In this document: positions 7,694 to 17,058 of the stretch, piece by piece
How positions within the stretch are numbered: position 1 is the stretch's first letter
Layout: each line of letters begins with the position of its first letter
Assembly: GCA_016778805.1 (NCBI GenBank)
Contig: JADHOX010000006.1
Span: forward strand, 1 to 41,639
DNA from: Rickettsiales bacterium
GTDB taxonomy: Bacteria; Pseudomonadota; Alphaproteobacteria; Rickettsiales; JABIRX01
DNA: 41,639 nucleotides
Direction: 5' to 3'
Notes under the pieces: model-generated
What the model saw: the letters and a program-made list of their open reading frames with translations, nothing else
What the model was told of the DNA's origin: nothing
Database searches by the model: none
Position numbers and translations under genes: made by a program

Positions 7694-8668
7694 TTAAATC
7701 TCTGCAATTATTGATCCCATAACTTTATTTTCCTTAATATCACTTAAAGCCTTTGGAATTTGGTTAAATTTATAAGGCGTTATTTTGGGCTTTAATCTTC
7801 CTTCCTTAATATCCTTTAACAACATCGCTGATGATAAGACAAACTCAACCCTATTAGAGGTTTTATAAGTAAATAAATTAGGCCTACAAAAAAATACAGA
7901 TCTTTGCCACATATTAACAACATTCAAACCATCTACAACTCCATGAACATCACCATAATTAACTACCATTCCAAATGGTGCGACGGAACTTAGTGTTTTA
8001 GGCAAAAACCCCTTTCCATAGCAGTCATAAATACAGTTAGCTCCCAATCCTCCTGTATATTCTCTTATTTTTTTGACCAAATCTTCATTCGAGTGATTGA
8101 TCACATGATCAGGCCCTAATTTATTAACAAATGCTGCTTTCTCTTCAGAACCAACAACAGCTATAACTTTTGCTCCAGCATTTTTTAAAGACTGACAAAG
8201 CAAGTAGCCAACACCGCCAGCAGCTCCATAAACAACAACATTAGATACAGGGCGCGCAAAATAAACTTGCTTTGATAATAGTTGCGCAGTTAATCCACCA
8301 GACAACATTGCAAGCTGTATATCACCATCAATATGCTTATTAGCTATCATTACATATCTTTCATCAATATTTCTTTCTTCAGAGAAAGAGCCTCTTAAAC
8401 CTGACAAATACATAACTTCATCATCTTTTTTGAAGTCTTTAACATTTTCACCCACATGAGTAATAACTCCATAGCCTTCAATACCAGTAATATCAGGAAG
8501 CTTTGCCATTTTATAATCACCAAGCACATGATGAAGGTCGAATCTATTAATACCAATAAATTTGTGCTTTATTCTTACTTCAGTAGATTTTGGCAAAGGG
8601 AGATCATGGCTTATTAACTTAAGATCAGATAAGCTACCTTGTTTTTCTAGTCTATATGATTTGACCAT
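7694..8668 (-). CDS. NAD(P)-dependent MDR oxidoreductase, quinone-reductase (QOR) type
   Basis: A 324-residue medium-chain dehydrogenase/reductase. The N-terminal GroES-like domain includes HKFIGINRFDLHHVLGDY and GIEGYGVITHVGENV, and the Rossmann motif VVVYGAAGGVGYLL lies at about residues 145-157, followed by INHSNEDLVKKIREYTGG. The zinc-ligand pattern of alcohol dehydrogenases is missing, as in the quinone oxidoreductase/zeta-crystallin group, which reduces quinones or enones with NADPH. The exact substrate cannot be told. It converges on the tRNA gene, with its stop codon inside the T-run after the tRNA. The start ATG is at 8668 without a Shine-Dalgarno sequence. Confidence 0.88.
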   Translation of the reverse strand: MVKSYRLEKQGSLSDLKLISHDLPLPKSTEVRIKHKFIGINRFDLHHVLGDYKMAKLPDITGIEGYGVITHVGENVKDFKKDDEVMYLSGLRGSFSEERNIDERYVMIANKHIDGDIQLAMLSGGLTAQLLSKQVYFARPVSNVVVYGAAGGVGYLLCQSLKNAGAKVIAVVGSEEKAAFVNKLGPDHVINHSNEDLVKKIREYTGGLGANCIYDCYGKGFLPKTLSSVAPFGMVVNYGDVHGVVDGLNVVNMWQRSVFFCRPNLFTYKTSNRVEFVLSSAMLLKDIKEGRLKPKITPYKFNQIPKALSDIKENKVMGSIIAEI

Positions 8669-8703
8669 TATTATTTCTTGATAATGAGAGGTTATTAATA
8701 TAT

Positions 8704-8725
8704 TAATCTTTAGATAAAAAGATTA
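8704..8725. repeat. Hairpin in the MDR-hisG intergenic region
   Basis: TAATCTTT (8704-8711) pairs with AAAGATTA (8718-8725) across a 6-base loop, in the 141-bp region between the divergent MDR gene and hisG. It is not followed by a T-run. It could be an operator or leader element, or chance in AT-rich DNA. Nothing else is evident in this interval. Confidence 0.3.
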
Positions 8726-8809
8726 TTAAGAATTTATCAATAAAAGTTTTCTAGATAATCTCTATTTTTCTTATTTAAAAATTAACTCACTGATTATTTG
8801 TATAAATTA

Positions 8810-9448
8810 ATGGTCACTAATCAAGAAATAATTTTTGCTTTACCAAAAGGCAGGATTCAAAATGATGTTTTACCTATTATCAACAAGCTCGGGATTGAAA
8901 TTGAACCAGAGTTTTTTGACACAAAAACTAGAAAACTTATATTTGAAACAAACAAACAAAATTTAAAAGTAATTCAGGCAAGAAGCTTTGACATAGCCTC
9001 TTTTGTTGCTTCTGGCAAAGCTGATATCGGCGTGTGCGGCCTTGATGTTATCGAAGAGTTTCCAAACGAACAAATAATAAGAATTAAAAACCTTAATATC
9101 GGCAAATGCCGCTTATCTCTTGCTGGCAAAAAATCTGATAAATTATCTGACTTTTCAACCCACATTAAGGTTGCCACAAAATATCCTGTAACAACTTCAA
9201 AATTGCTTAAGCAACAAGGTTTTCAAGTAGAAACATTCAAGCTTAACGGAGCAATTGAACTAGCTTCTCATCTTGGTATGTCAGATTTTATAGTTGACCT
9301 TGTGTCTTCAGGAGCAACCTTAAAAGCAAATCAACTTGAAGAAAAACAAGTTCTGATGCAAATTGCATCCTACCTAATTATTAACAAAACAAGCTACCAA
9401 ATAAAATTCACTAATCTTAATGAATTATTTGCTGAAATTATAAAATAA
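8810..9448 (+). CDS. hisG: ATP phosphoribosyltransferase, short form
   Basis: First enzyme of histidine synthesis, joining ATP and PRPP. It has about 212 residues, the short HisG form that lacks the C-terminal regulatory domain and needs HisZ as partner (not in this window). Landmarks are IIFALPKGRIQNDVLPI at the N-terminus, ADIGVCGLDVIEE, and the PRPP-binding loop IVDLVSSGATLKANQL. The ATG at 8810 is preferred to an in-frame TTG at 8798, which would add four residues. A TATAAA at 8801-8806 is too close to serve as promoter for a normal leader. hisD follows after 4 bp. Confidence 0.94.
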   Translation: MVTNQEIIFALPKGRIQNDVLPIINKLGIEIEPEFFDTKTRKLIFETNKQNLKVIQARSFDIASFVASGKADIGVCGLDVIEEFPNEQIIRIKNLNIGKCRLSLAGKKSDKLSDFSTHIKVATKYPVTTSKLLKQQGFQVETFKLNGAIELASHLGMSDFIVDLVSSGATLKANQLEEKQVLMQIASYLIINKTSYQIKFTNLNELFAEIIK

Positions 9449-9452
9449 GAAA

Positions 9453-10736
9453 ATGCAACATATTAAATTTGAAAACCAAAATCAAATTAAGGAATTAATG
9501 AAAAACAAAAGCTTTGATAATGCTTTTGATCAAAACTTACAAAAAACCGTTTCAGAAATCATTCAAAAAGTCAGAAATGAAGGTGAAAAGGCCATTCAAG
9601 AACTTAGTTTAAAATTTGACAAAACAGATCTTGCAAGTCTAAGATTTAGCGAAACAGAAATCGAAAATAGCATTAATCAAACTGATCCTAACATTGTAAA
9701 AGCATTAGAACATGCGTTTGCAAGAGTTAGCGATTACCACAACACTCAAAAACCCAAAAACCATATTTATACAGATCAAACCGGAACAGAATTAGGCTGG
9801 CTTTGGCATCCTCTTGATTCGGTAGGACTCTATATTCCTGGTGGCCTGGCATCATACCCTAGCACAGTCATAATGACTGCCGCTGTCGCCAAAACTGCTG
9901 GCGTAAAAAGAATAATGGCATGTTTTCCTACTCCCAACAACCAATATAATCCTGCAACATTAGCAGCATGTAAAATTTGCGGAATTAATGAAGTTTATAG
10001 GATCGGCGGGGCTCAGGCAATTGCTGCAATGGCATATGGAACTGAATCAATTGAACCTATTAACAAAATTTTTGGCCCTGGTAATAAATTTGTCGCCGAA
10101 GCAAAAAGACAAGTATTTGGCAAAGTTGGAATTGATATGATAGCCGGACCTTCGGAAGTATTAGTAATAACTGACAATAAATCAAACCCAGCATGGATTG
10201 CGGCAGACCTTCTTTCTCAAGCTGAGCATGATCCTGACGCTTCTGTTTATTTAATTTGTGATGATAAATCATTTATCAACCAAATTATATCAGAAGCTGC
10301 AAAATTTGTAGCAGAAAGCTCTAGAAAAAACATTCTAAATAACTCCCTTGAAAACAATGCATATTTTTTTGAAGTAAAAGATCTGATTAATGAAGCAAGC
10401 ATAATCGCAAATATTATTGCACCTGAACATTTGGAGATAATGACAAGCAATCCTAAACAATTTTTAAATAAAATTACTAATGCAGGGGCAATATTTTTAG
10501 GACAATATACGCCTGAGGCAATTGGTGACTATATTGCAGGACCTTCTCACGTGCTTCCAACTTCACAAACTGCTAAATTTAGCTCAGGTATCTCAATATT
10601 AGATTTCATGCGAAGAAATTCTTTAATCAACTGTTCATATGATTCTTTTAAAAAGCTCGCAGATGATACTGAATTATTAGCTGAAAATGAAAATTTAACT
10701 GCTCACGCATTATCAATTAAACTGCGTAATGCATAA
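9453..10736 (+). CDS. hisD: Histidinol dehydrogenase
   Basis: Zinc enzyme doing the last two NAD-dependent oxidations from histidinol to histidine. The 427 residues carry LGWLWHPLDSVGLYIPGG, GIDMIAGPSEVLVI, the zinc-ligand segment LLSQAEHDPDASV, the catalytic Glu-His in IIAPEHLEIM, GPSHVLPTSQTAKFSSG and a terminal LTAHALSIKLR with the last His ligand. It is four bases after hisG and overlaps truB by 8 bases, so these genes are translated as a unit. No other his genes are present in the window. Confidence 0.97.
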   Translation: MQHIKFENQNQIKELMKNKSFDNAFDQNLQKTVSEIIQKVRNEGEKAIQELSLKFDKTDLASLRFSETEIENSINQTDPNIVKALEHAFARVSDYHNTQKPKNHIYTDQTGTELGWLWHPLDSVGLYIPGGLASYPSTVIMTAAVAKTAGVKRIMACFPTPNNQYNPATLAACKICGINEVYRIGGAQAIAAMAYGTESIEPINKIFGPGNKFVAEAKRQVFGKVGIDMIAGPSEVLVITDNKSNPAWIAADLLSQAEHDPDASVYLICDDKSFINQIISEAAKFVAESSRKNILNNSLENNAYFFEVKDLINEASIIANIIAPEHLEIMTSNPKQFLNKITNAGAIFLGQYTPEAIGDYIAGPSHVLPTSQTAKFSSGISILDFMRRNSLINCSYDSFKKLADDTELLAENENLTAHALSIKLRNA

Positions 10737-11634
10737 TAACATTGTCACAAGCGGTATATTACTAATTAATAAACCGACAAATATAGTATCGTTTAAAGTA
10801 ACAAAAACTGTTGAAAAAATCTTTAATGGCAAAAGTGGACATGCAGGAACATTAGATCCTTTTGCGGATGGATTGATGATTATAGGCATTAACAAAGCCA
10901 CAAGACTTCTTGAGTATTTAAGCGATGCCAATAAAGAATATATATTTACTAGCAAATGGGGAGAGGAAACCGACACACTTGATATTGATGGCAAAATTAC
11001 CAAAACCGAAAGCTCAAAATTCAACTTCAATCATATTAAACAAATATTACCACAATTTATTGGAAATATTGAACAAGTTCCTCCACAATTTAGTGCTATA
11101 AAAATTAATGGAATACCGATGTATAAACTGGCACGAAAAGGTGAGTCAAAAGAAATCAAAGCAAGATCAATAAAAATTTACGAACTTGATAACCTTGAAA
11201 ATGATTATCATAATTTCACCAGCTCATTTCGGGTGCTATGCAGCAAAGGAACATACATAAGAAGCTTAACAAGAGATATCGCCAAATCATTAAATACTAT
11301 TGGCTATACTTCAAAATTACGGAGAACCAAAATAGGTAATTTTTTGCTATCATCAAGTATAGATTTTGACAAATTAATACAATTAACAGTTGATGATATT
11401 ATTAACTCAGAATCCTTCATAAACCTTGATAAAATAAGGATAGGAGAACATAACATTACTCTTACAGAAACGGAAGTTTTAGCCTTTAAACAAGGCAAAC
11501 AAATATTAAGAAATAATTTGCACTTTAAAGAAAGCGATGTTATAAACACCCTTTTTCAAGACAAATTAGTAGGAATTAGCAAATTAAATCTAGAGAACAA
11601 AAATGCTATTTCCCCGATAAAAGTTTTTATTTAA
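10729..11634 (+). CDS. truB: tRNA pseudouridine(55) synthase
   Basis: Makes pseudouridine 55 in the T-loop of tRNAs. The 301-residue protein has the opening SGILLINKPTNIVSFK, the catalytic aspartate motif GHAGTLDPFADGLMI, and LRVLCSKGTYIRSLTRDIAK typical of the TruB catalytic domain. A short C-terminal PUA-like region follows. The ATG at 10729 lies within the last codons of hisD (8-base overlap), suggesting translational coupling. The truB-rpsO-pnp order downstream is widely conserved in proteobacteria. Confidence 0.96.
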   Translation: MHNNIVTSGILLINKPTNIVSFKVTKTVEKIFNGKSGHAGTLDPFADGLMIIGINKATRLLEYLSDANKEYIFTSKWGEETDTLDIDGKITKTESSKFNFNHIKQILPQFIGNIEQVPPQFSAIKINGIPMYKLARKGESKEIKARSIKIYELDNLENDYHNFTSSFRVLCSKGTYIRSLTRDIAKSLNTIGYTSKLRRTKIGNFLLSSSIDFDKLIQLTVDDIINSESFINLDKIRIGEHNITLTETEVLAFKQGKQILRNNLHFKESDVINTLFQDKLVGISKLNLENKNAISPIKVFI

Positions 11635-11656
11635 TATTTAATTTTGATAATTCAAC

Positions 11657-11926
11657 ATGTCTATTTTACCACAAGTCAAACAAGAAGTTATAACTAAATA
11701 CGCAACCAAAAAAGGAGACACTGGTTCACCAGAAGTTCAGTGTGCAATCCTTACTACAAGAATAAAAAACCTAACTGAGCATTTTAAAGTTCATGCTAAA
11801 GATTTTAATTCTAGAAGAGGACTATTAATGCTTATCGGACAGCGCAAAAGATTGCTTAATTATGTCAAAAGAAAAGATGTTAACAGATATAATGCGCTAA
11901 TTTCAAGTTTAGGTTTAAGAAAATAA
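11657..11926 (+). CDS. rpsO: 30S ribosomal protein S15
   Basis: Small primary-binding 30S protein of 89 residues contacting the 16S central domain. Recognised by [19 protein letters not shown], the central [20 protein letters not shown], and [20 protein letters not shown] near the end. It lies 22 bp after truB and 2 bp before pnp. In E. coli S15 represses its own translation through a leader pseudoknot; with so short a leader here such a structure would have to overlap truB. Confidence 0.98.
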   Translation: MSILPQVKQEVITKYATKKGDTGSPEVQCAILTTRIKNLTEHFKVHAKDFNSRRGLLMLIGQRKRLLNYVKRKDVNRYNALISSLGLRK

Positions 11927-11928
11927 AT

Positions 11929-14187
11929 ATGTTTAAAATTATAAGAAAAGAGATTGAATGGGCTGGTAAGAAATTAACATTAGAAACAGGAAGGATTGCA
12001 AGACAATCAAATTCAGTTCTTATTACATATGGAGAAACTACAGTCCTATGTAATGTCACAGCATCAAAAGATTCATCGCCATTAGATTATTTTCCTCTTT
12101 CAGTTCATTACCAAGAAAAATCCTATGCTAACGGTAAAATCCCAGGTGGTTTTTTTAAAAGAGAAGGCAGAAGCTCAGAAAAAGAAACATTAGTATCAAG
12201 ATTAATTGACAGACCAATTAGACCTCTATTTCCTGAAGGTTACCATAATGAAGTTCAAATTATTTGTACTGTAATTTCTCATGATATGGAAAATGATGCT
12301 GATATTGTTGCCCTAGTTGGAGCAAGTGCAGCATTATCAATTTCTGAAGTTCCTTTTCAAGGTCCAATTGCAGCTGCAAAAATTGGAATAATCGGTGAAG
12401 ATTTTGTTATTAACCCGACAATTGAAGAATTAAACAACTCAACATTAGACCTTACAGTTTCTGGCACTAATGATTCAATCTTGATGGTAGAATCAGAAGT
12501 TAAAGAACTTTCTGAAGATGAAATGATTGAAGCTTTACAAGTCGCTCAAAACTCTTTTGGCCCTGTAATAGACTTAATCAACGAATTTCAAGCTGAAGCT
12601 GGTAAAGAAAAAACTAAAGTTGAAGTTATCGTTGACGAAAGAACTAAAGAACTTTCAGATCTAATTTCTGAGAAATTCTCTACTGATATTGAATCAGCTT
12701 ATCAAATAAAAGCAAAAGTAGAAAGGGCTAATCAAATATCTTCTCTTTCAGAAAAAGCACTTGAAATCACTGAAGATGAAACTGAGCATGATCTAATCAA
12801 AAAAATCTTTCATGATTTAGAGAAAAAAATTGTAAGATCACGAACATTAAATAAACAAAGAATTGATCATAGAAATCTTGATGAAGTGCGTCAAATTGAA
12901 AGCGAAGTCTCAGTATTACCAAGAGTTCATGGTTCAAGTCTATTTACAAGAGGTGAAACTCAAGCTTTAGCAGTAGTAACATTAGGAACTGAAGATGATG
13001 AACAAATCATTGATGCAATTGGCCAAGATTCACGTGATAGATTTTTACTTCATTACAACTTCCCTGGTTACTCTGTTGGAGAAGTTTATCCATTAAGAGG
13101 TCCTGGTAGAAGAGAAATTGGTCATGGAAAACTTGCTAAGAAAGCTGTTTCTTATGCTATTCCAGGAAAAGAAGAATTTAATTATACTATTAGAGTGGTT
13201 TCAGAAATTACCGAATCTAATGGATCATCATCTATGGCAACTGTTTGTGCTTCAACACTTGCATTGTTAGATGCTGGTGTCCCAATTAAAAAGCCTGTTG
13301 CTGGTATTGCTATGGGTCTTGTAAAAGAAGATGATAATTATGTTGTCCTATCTGATATTATTGGAGACGAAGATCATTTAGGTGATATGGATTTTAAAGT
13401 AGCAGGAACTGAAGATGGAATAACCGCGCTTCAAATGGATATTAAAATTAATGGTATCAATTTTGATATTATTAAAACAGCTTTAGCCCAAGCGAAAGCA
13501 GGTAGACTTCATATATTAGACAGAATGAAATCTACAATTGAGACGCCAAGTGATGAACTCAGCCAATATGCTCCCGTAACAAAACAAATAGTTATATCTG
13601 AATCAAAAATTAGAGATGTAATTGGGCAAGGTGGTAAAGTTATTAAAAAACTTTGCGAAACCTATGATGCTAAAATCTCAATTGAAGATAATGGTACAGT
13701 TTCAATTTCTAGTGTTGGAGCCGAAAATATAAACGCTGCTATCGAGCATATAAGAAATTTAGTTGCCGAACCTGAAATCGGAAAAATCTATGAAGCTAAA
13801 GTTGAAAAAATCACTGATTATGGTGCTTTTGTAAATTATCTTAATGGATCATCTGGATTAGTTCATATCAGCGAATTTGCAGAAGAAAAAATAGAATCTG
13901 TTCGTGATTTTGTAAATGAGTCTGATGAAATCAAAATTAAAGTAATTGGTAAAGACGGAGATAAATTCAGATTATCATATAAAGCAGTTGCTGATGGTGA
14001 AGGTGTTGATCCTAAATATGAAGCAAGCAAACCTTCTAGACCTAAATCTTCAAGACGCCCTGGTGGAAGAAAAGACAAAAGATCTAATAATAGAGGTAAC
14101 AATAAACATCATCATAATGATAAAGATGAAGGTTTTAATGACAATTCAACTCCTCCTAAAAAGAAAAAAAGATTTTTTTGGCAATAA
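11929..14187 (+). CDS. pnp: Polyribonucleotide nucleotidyltransferase (PNPase)
   Basis: Phosphorolytic 3'-5' exoribonuclease, trimeric, a core RNA-decay enzyme. The 752 residues contain two RNase PH domains (FKREGRSSEKETLVSRLIDR in the first; GSSLFTRGETQALAVVTLG and ITESNGSSSMATVCASTLAL in the second), a KH domain at about 553-615 (SKIRDVIGQGGKVIKK) and an S1 domain at about 620-690 (VEKITDYGAFVNYLNG). The last 55 or so residues are a low-complexity basic tail with NNRGNNKHHHND and KKKKRFFWQ. It starts 2 bp after rpsO. Codons are mostly T- or A-ended. Confidence 0.98.
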   Translation: MFKIIRKEIEWAGKKLTLETGRIARQSNSVLITYGETTVLCNVTASKDSSPLDYFPLSVHYQEKSYANGKIPGGFFKREGRSSEKETLVSRLIDRPIRPLFPEGYHNEVQIICTVISHDMENDADIVALVGASAALSISEVPFQGPIAAAKIGIIGEDFVINPTIEELNNSTLDLTVSGTNDSILMVESEVKELSEDEMIEALQVAQNSFGPVIDLINEFQAEAGKEKTKVEVIVDERTKELSDLISEKFSTDIESAYQIKAKVERANQISSLSEKALEITEDETEHDLIKKIFHDLEKKIVRSRTLNKQRIDHRNLDEVRQIESEVSVLPRVHGSSLFTRGETQALAVVTLGTEDDEQIIDAIGQDSRDRFLLHYNFPGYSVGEVYPLRGPGRREIGHGKLAKKAVSYAIPGKEEFNYTIRVVSEITESNGSSSMATVCASTLALLDAGVPIKKPVAGIAMGLVKEDDNYVVLSDIIGDEDHLGDMDFKVAGTEDGITALQMDIKINGINFDIIKTALAQAKAGRLHILDRMKSTIETPSDELSQYAPVTKQIVISESKIRDVIGQGGKVIKKLCETYDAKISIEDNGTVSISSVGAENINAAIEHIRNLVAEPEIGKIYEAKVEKITDYGAFVNYLNGSSGLVHISEFAEEKIESVRDFVNESDEIKIKVIGKDGDKFRLSYKAVADGEGVDPKYEASKPSRPKSSRRPGGRKDKRSNNRGNNKHHHNDKDEGFNDNSTPPKKKKRFFWQ

Positions 14188-14202
14188 TAAATAATTTGTA
14201 AA

Positions 14203-15279
14203 ATGACTAAAACCGCACTTTATAATGCTCATGAAGCCAGTAAAGCAAAGTTTGTTAGCTTTGCCGGTTATGAGCTACCTATCTTATACCAAGATTCAGG
14301 TATTATAAAAGAACATTTAGCTGTTAGAAGTAGTTCTGGTATTTTTGATGTTTCTCATATGGGCCAGGCAATTTTAACTGGTGATAAAGTTGAAAATTTT
14401 TTATCATATATTACACCAACAAACTTTATCGATACAAATTTAGGTAAAGCTAAATATACAGTATTACTTAACGAGAAAGGAAGTGTAATTGATGACTTAA
14501 TCTTTTACAAATTAGAAGATAAAAAATATCTTGTAATATTTAATGCAGCTAGAAAAGATATTGATATTAAATGGCTTACAGAAAAATCTGATCAGTTTAA
14601 CTGTCAGTTCACTCCATTACCAAATCAACATCTTATTGCTTTACAAGGACCTGAATCTGCCAAGATTTTATCAAAGATAATTGATTTAGATCTTGATTCA
14701 TTTCCTTACATGTCTGTAAAAGCTTTAAACTTCAATAATGAACAAATATTTATATCAAGAAGTGGTTATACTGGTGAAGATGGCTTTGAAATAAGTTCTA
14801 GCGAGGATAATATACAAATATTTTGGAAGAAACTAATTGAGCTTGAAGTTCAACCTGTAGGCTTAGGTGCAAGAGATAGTCTAAGAATGGAAATGGGTTT
14901 CCCATTATATGGCTCTGATTTATCTGAAGAAATTAATATTGCAGAGTCAAACCTTAATTGGATTATCTCAAGTAATGATAATTTTATTGGTAAAGATCAA
15001 ATATCAACTTCACCAAAAACTAAAAGACTAGCTTTACGATTACTAGATAAAGGTATTCTTAGAGAAAATATGAATATATTTTTACCAGATGAAAAGACCC
15101 AAATTGGTAAAACTACAAGTGGTTGTTTTTCTCCATCTTTAAACTACTCAATTGGCCAATGTTATATTGATGTTGAGTATGCAAAATTAAAAAATCAAAT
15201 CCTTGTTGAGATTAGAGGCAAATTTAAAAAAGCTGAGTTAGTTGGACTTAGTTTTTTTAAAAAAGAAATGAAATCATAA
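14203..15279 (+). CDS. gcvT: Glycine cleavage system T protein (aminomethyltransferase)
   Basis: Transfers the methylene group from aminomethyl-lipoyl GcvH to tetrahydrofolate and releases ammonia. The 358-residue protein has FAGYELPILYQDSGIIKEHL, FDVSHMGQAILTG, SRSGYTGEDGFEI and GLGARDSLRMEMGFPLYG, all family signatures, with a C-terminal beta-barrel domain. It begins 15 bp after pnp, leaving no room for a glycine riboswitch between them. It is therefore probably transcribed through pnp or from a promoter inside it. Confidence 0.97.
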   Translation: MTKTALYNAHEASKAKFVSFAGYELPILYQDSGIIKEHLAVRSSSGIFDVSHMGQAILTGDKVENFLSYITPTNFIDTNLGKAKYTVLLNEKGSVIDDLIFYKLEDKKYLVIFNAARKDIDIKWLTEKSDQFNCQFTPLPNQHLIALQGPESAKILSKIIDLDLDSFPYMSVKALNFNNEQIFISRSGYTGEDGFEISSSEDNIQIFWKKLIELEVQPVGLGARDSLRMEMGFPLYGSDLSEEINIAESNLNWIISSNDNFIGKDQISTSPKTKRLALRLLDKGILRENMNIFLPDEKTQIGKTTSGCFSPSLNYSIGQCYIDVEYAKLKNQILVEIRGKFKKAELVGLSFFKKEMKS

Positions 15280-15286
15280 GCCCAAA

Positions 15287-15313
15287 TTACTTTGTTTGTT
15301 ATTAACAAAGTAA
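15287..15313. repeat. Hairpin in the gcvT-gcvH gap
   Basis: TTACTTTGTT (15287-15296) pairs perfectly with AACAAAGTAA (15304-15313) across a 7-base loop, 8 bases after the gcvT stop. A T-rich stretch (GATTTTTC) comes only about 10 bases later, so it is an imperfect terminator. It may be an mRNA processing or stabilising element. The remaining part of the 93-bp gap shows no clear promoter. Confidence 0.45.
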
Positions 15314-15372
15314 AAATTGGTTGATTTTTCTTAAATCTGAAATAAAAAAATCGCATTATTTATATTGAAAAT

Positions 15373-15783
15373 ATGACTGATTACACTAAAATTCCTGAAA
15401 ATTACAAATATACTAAAAACCACGAATGGATTCTTCAAGACGAAGGTAATGAAGATGATGTATTTTTAGTTGGTATTACTAACCATGCTCAAGAAGCATT
15501 AGGAGATATTGTACATATTGAGCTTCCATCTATTGGATCTGAGTTTTCCGAAGGTGATGAAATAGCTGTTGTTGAATCTGCTAAATCTGCAAGTGAAGTT
15601 TATGCACCTGTTTCAGGAGTTATAGTTGCGGTTAATGACCAATTAGATTCAAGCCCTGAGCAAATTAACGAATCTCCATATGAAGATGGTTGGATGGTAA
15701 AAATGAAAATAGAGGATCATGATGAGATTAACGAAACACTTAGCGCTGATGGTTATCATAACTTTCTTGAAGAGGAAGCATAG
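15373..15783 (+). CDS. gcvH: Glycine cleavage system H protein
   Basis: Lipoylated carrier protein shuttling the aminomethyl intermediate among P, T and L proteins. The 136-residue product has YTKNHEWI at the N-terminus and the lipoyl-lysine hairpin AVVESAKSASEVYAPVSG, with the modified Lys in SAKS. EALGDIVHIELP is also typical. It ends directly against gcvPA: the TAG stop is followed at once by the gcvPA ATG. A purine-rich GAGGA inside its last codons is the probable gcvPA ribosome-binding site. Confidence 0.97.
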   Translation: MTDYTKIPENYKYTKNHEWILQDEGNEDDVFLVGITNHAQEALGDIVHIELPSIGSEFSEGDEIAVVESAKSASEVYAPVSGVIVAVNDQLDSSPEQINESPYEDGWMVKMKIEDHDEINETLSADGYHNFLEEEA

Positions 15784-17058
15784 ATGAGATATTTAGCCCT
15801 AACAGAGAAAGATAGAGAGGAAATGCTTAAAGAGCTTAATTTAGCTCATCAATCAGATCTATATAATGAAATTCCTGATTCTATCAGAAATAATGAATTT
15901 GATTTACCTAACCATCAAACAGAATTATCAGTTGAATCTAAACTTAAAGCATTAGCCGACAAAAATATAAATACCAATAATTATCCATGTTTTATTGGTG
16001 CTGGTTCATATAAACATCATGTACCATCTTCAGTTGACCATATCATTCAAAGAGCTGAATTTTTAACATCTTATACTCCATATCAACCTGAAATATCACA
16101 AGGTACACTTATCTCAATTTTTGAATTTCAATCATATATTGCCAATCTTACTGGTCAGGATGTTTCTAACGCATCAATGTATGACGGAGCAACTTCGCTT
16201 GTAGAAGCTATTGCAATGGCAAAAAGAGTTAAGAAAAAAGAAAAATTTATAATAGCAAATCAAATAAATGATGATTATTTGCGAGTTATTAAAGGCTATT
16301 ATGAGAAAGAAGACATATTATTCGATCTTAATACTAATTCAGACGAAATATCCGCAATTATAATTCAAACGCCTGATTTTCATGGTACACCTCATAATCT
16401 AGAAGAATATCGTGAGATTGCTGATAAACTAAATGCATTATTGATTGTATCTGTTACTGAAATTATTTCACTAGGATTACTTCAAGCTCCAAAACTTGCA
16501 GATATTGTAACTGGAGAAGCTTCGTCTCTTGGGGTTTCATTAAATTATGGTGGTCCTCATCTTGGCTTTTTTGCATGTAAAAAAGAATTTACTAGACAAA
16601 TACCTGGTCGTATTTGTGGAAAAACCGTTGATAAAAAAAATAAGAGAGCATTTGTATTAACATTAAATGCTAGAGAGCAACATATAAGAAGGCATAAAGC
16701 GACATCTAACATTTGTTCAAATCAAGGACTTAATATGTTAGCTTTTACCATTCATTTATCATTACTTGGCGAGAAAGGCTTCAAAGACTTAGCAAAATTG
16801 AACCATTATAAAGCTTCATTATTGTTCGAAGGTCTTGCAAAGATTGATGGCCTAAAATTATTAAATGACAATTTCTTTAATGAATTTGTTTTTGAATTAC
16901 AAAACATTACGGCTCAAGATTTCATTAATAAAATGCTTGATAACAAGATATTTGCTGGTTTTGCAATCGATAAAAATAAAGTTCTGGTAGCTGCAACTGA
17001 AGCTATTTCAAACGAAGATATAAATAATTACATAAACTATGCTAGAGAGTTATGTTAG
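15784..17058 (+). CDS. gcvPA: Glycine dehydrogenase (decarboxylating) subunit 1
   Basis: N-terminal half of the split P protein, a PLP-dependent glycine decarboxylase that forms a heterodimer with GcvPB. The 424 residues show the family opening MRYLALTEKDREEMLKEL, the glycine-rich FIGAGSYKHHVPSSVDHI, TPYQPEISQGTLISIFEFQS and NYGGPHLGFFACKKEFTRQ. This subunit lacks the PLP lysine, which lies in GcvPB. It has zero spacing from gcvH and overlaps gcvPB by 7 bases, consistent with coupled synthesis of equal amounts. Confidence 0.97.
   Translation: MRYLALTEKDREEMLKELNLAHQSDLYNEIPDSIRNNEFDLPNHQTELSVESKLKALADKNINTNNYPCFIGAGSYKHHVPSSVDHIIQRAEFLTSYTPYQPEISQGTLISIFEFQSYIANLTGQDVSNASMYDGATSLVEAIAMAKRVKKKEKFIIANQINDDYLRVIKGYYEKEDILFDLNTNSDEISAIIIQTPDFHGTPHNLEEYREIADKLNALLIVSVTEIISLGLLQAPKLADIVTGEASSLGVSLNYGGPHLGFFACKKEFTRQIPGRICGKTVDKKNKRAFVLTLNAREQHIRRHKATSNICSNQGLNMLAFTIHLSLLGEKGFKDLAKLNHYKASLLFEGLAKIDGLKLLNDNFFNEFVFELQNITAQDFINKMLDNKIFAGFAIDKNKVLVAATEAISNEDINNYINYARELC

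Noticed and set aside
13946-14194. 82-residue plus-strand ORF overlapping the end of pnp
   Set aside because: It is another frame of the low-complexity PNPase tail; pnp is intact there and shows S1-domain and tail sequence.
14188-14202. Glycine riboswitch before the glycine cleavage operon
   Set aside because: Only 15 bp separate pnp from gcvT, and no tandem aptamer-like structure is visible in the pnp 3' end or in the gcvT-gcvH gap.
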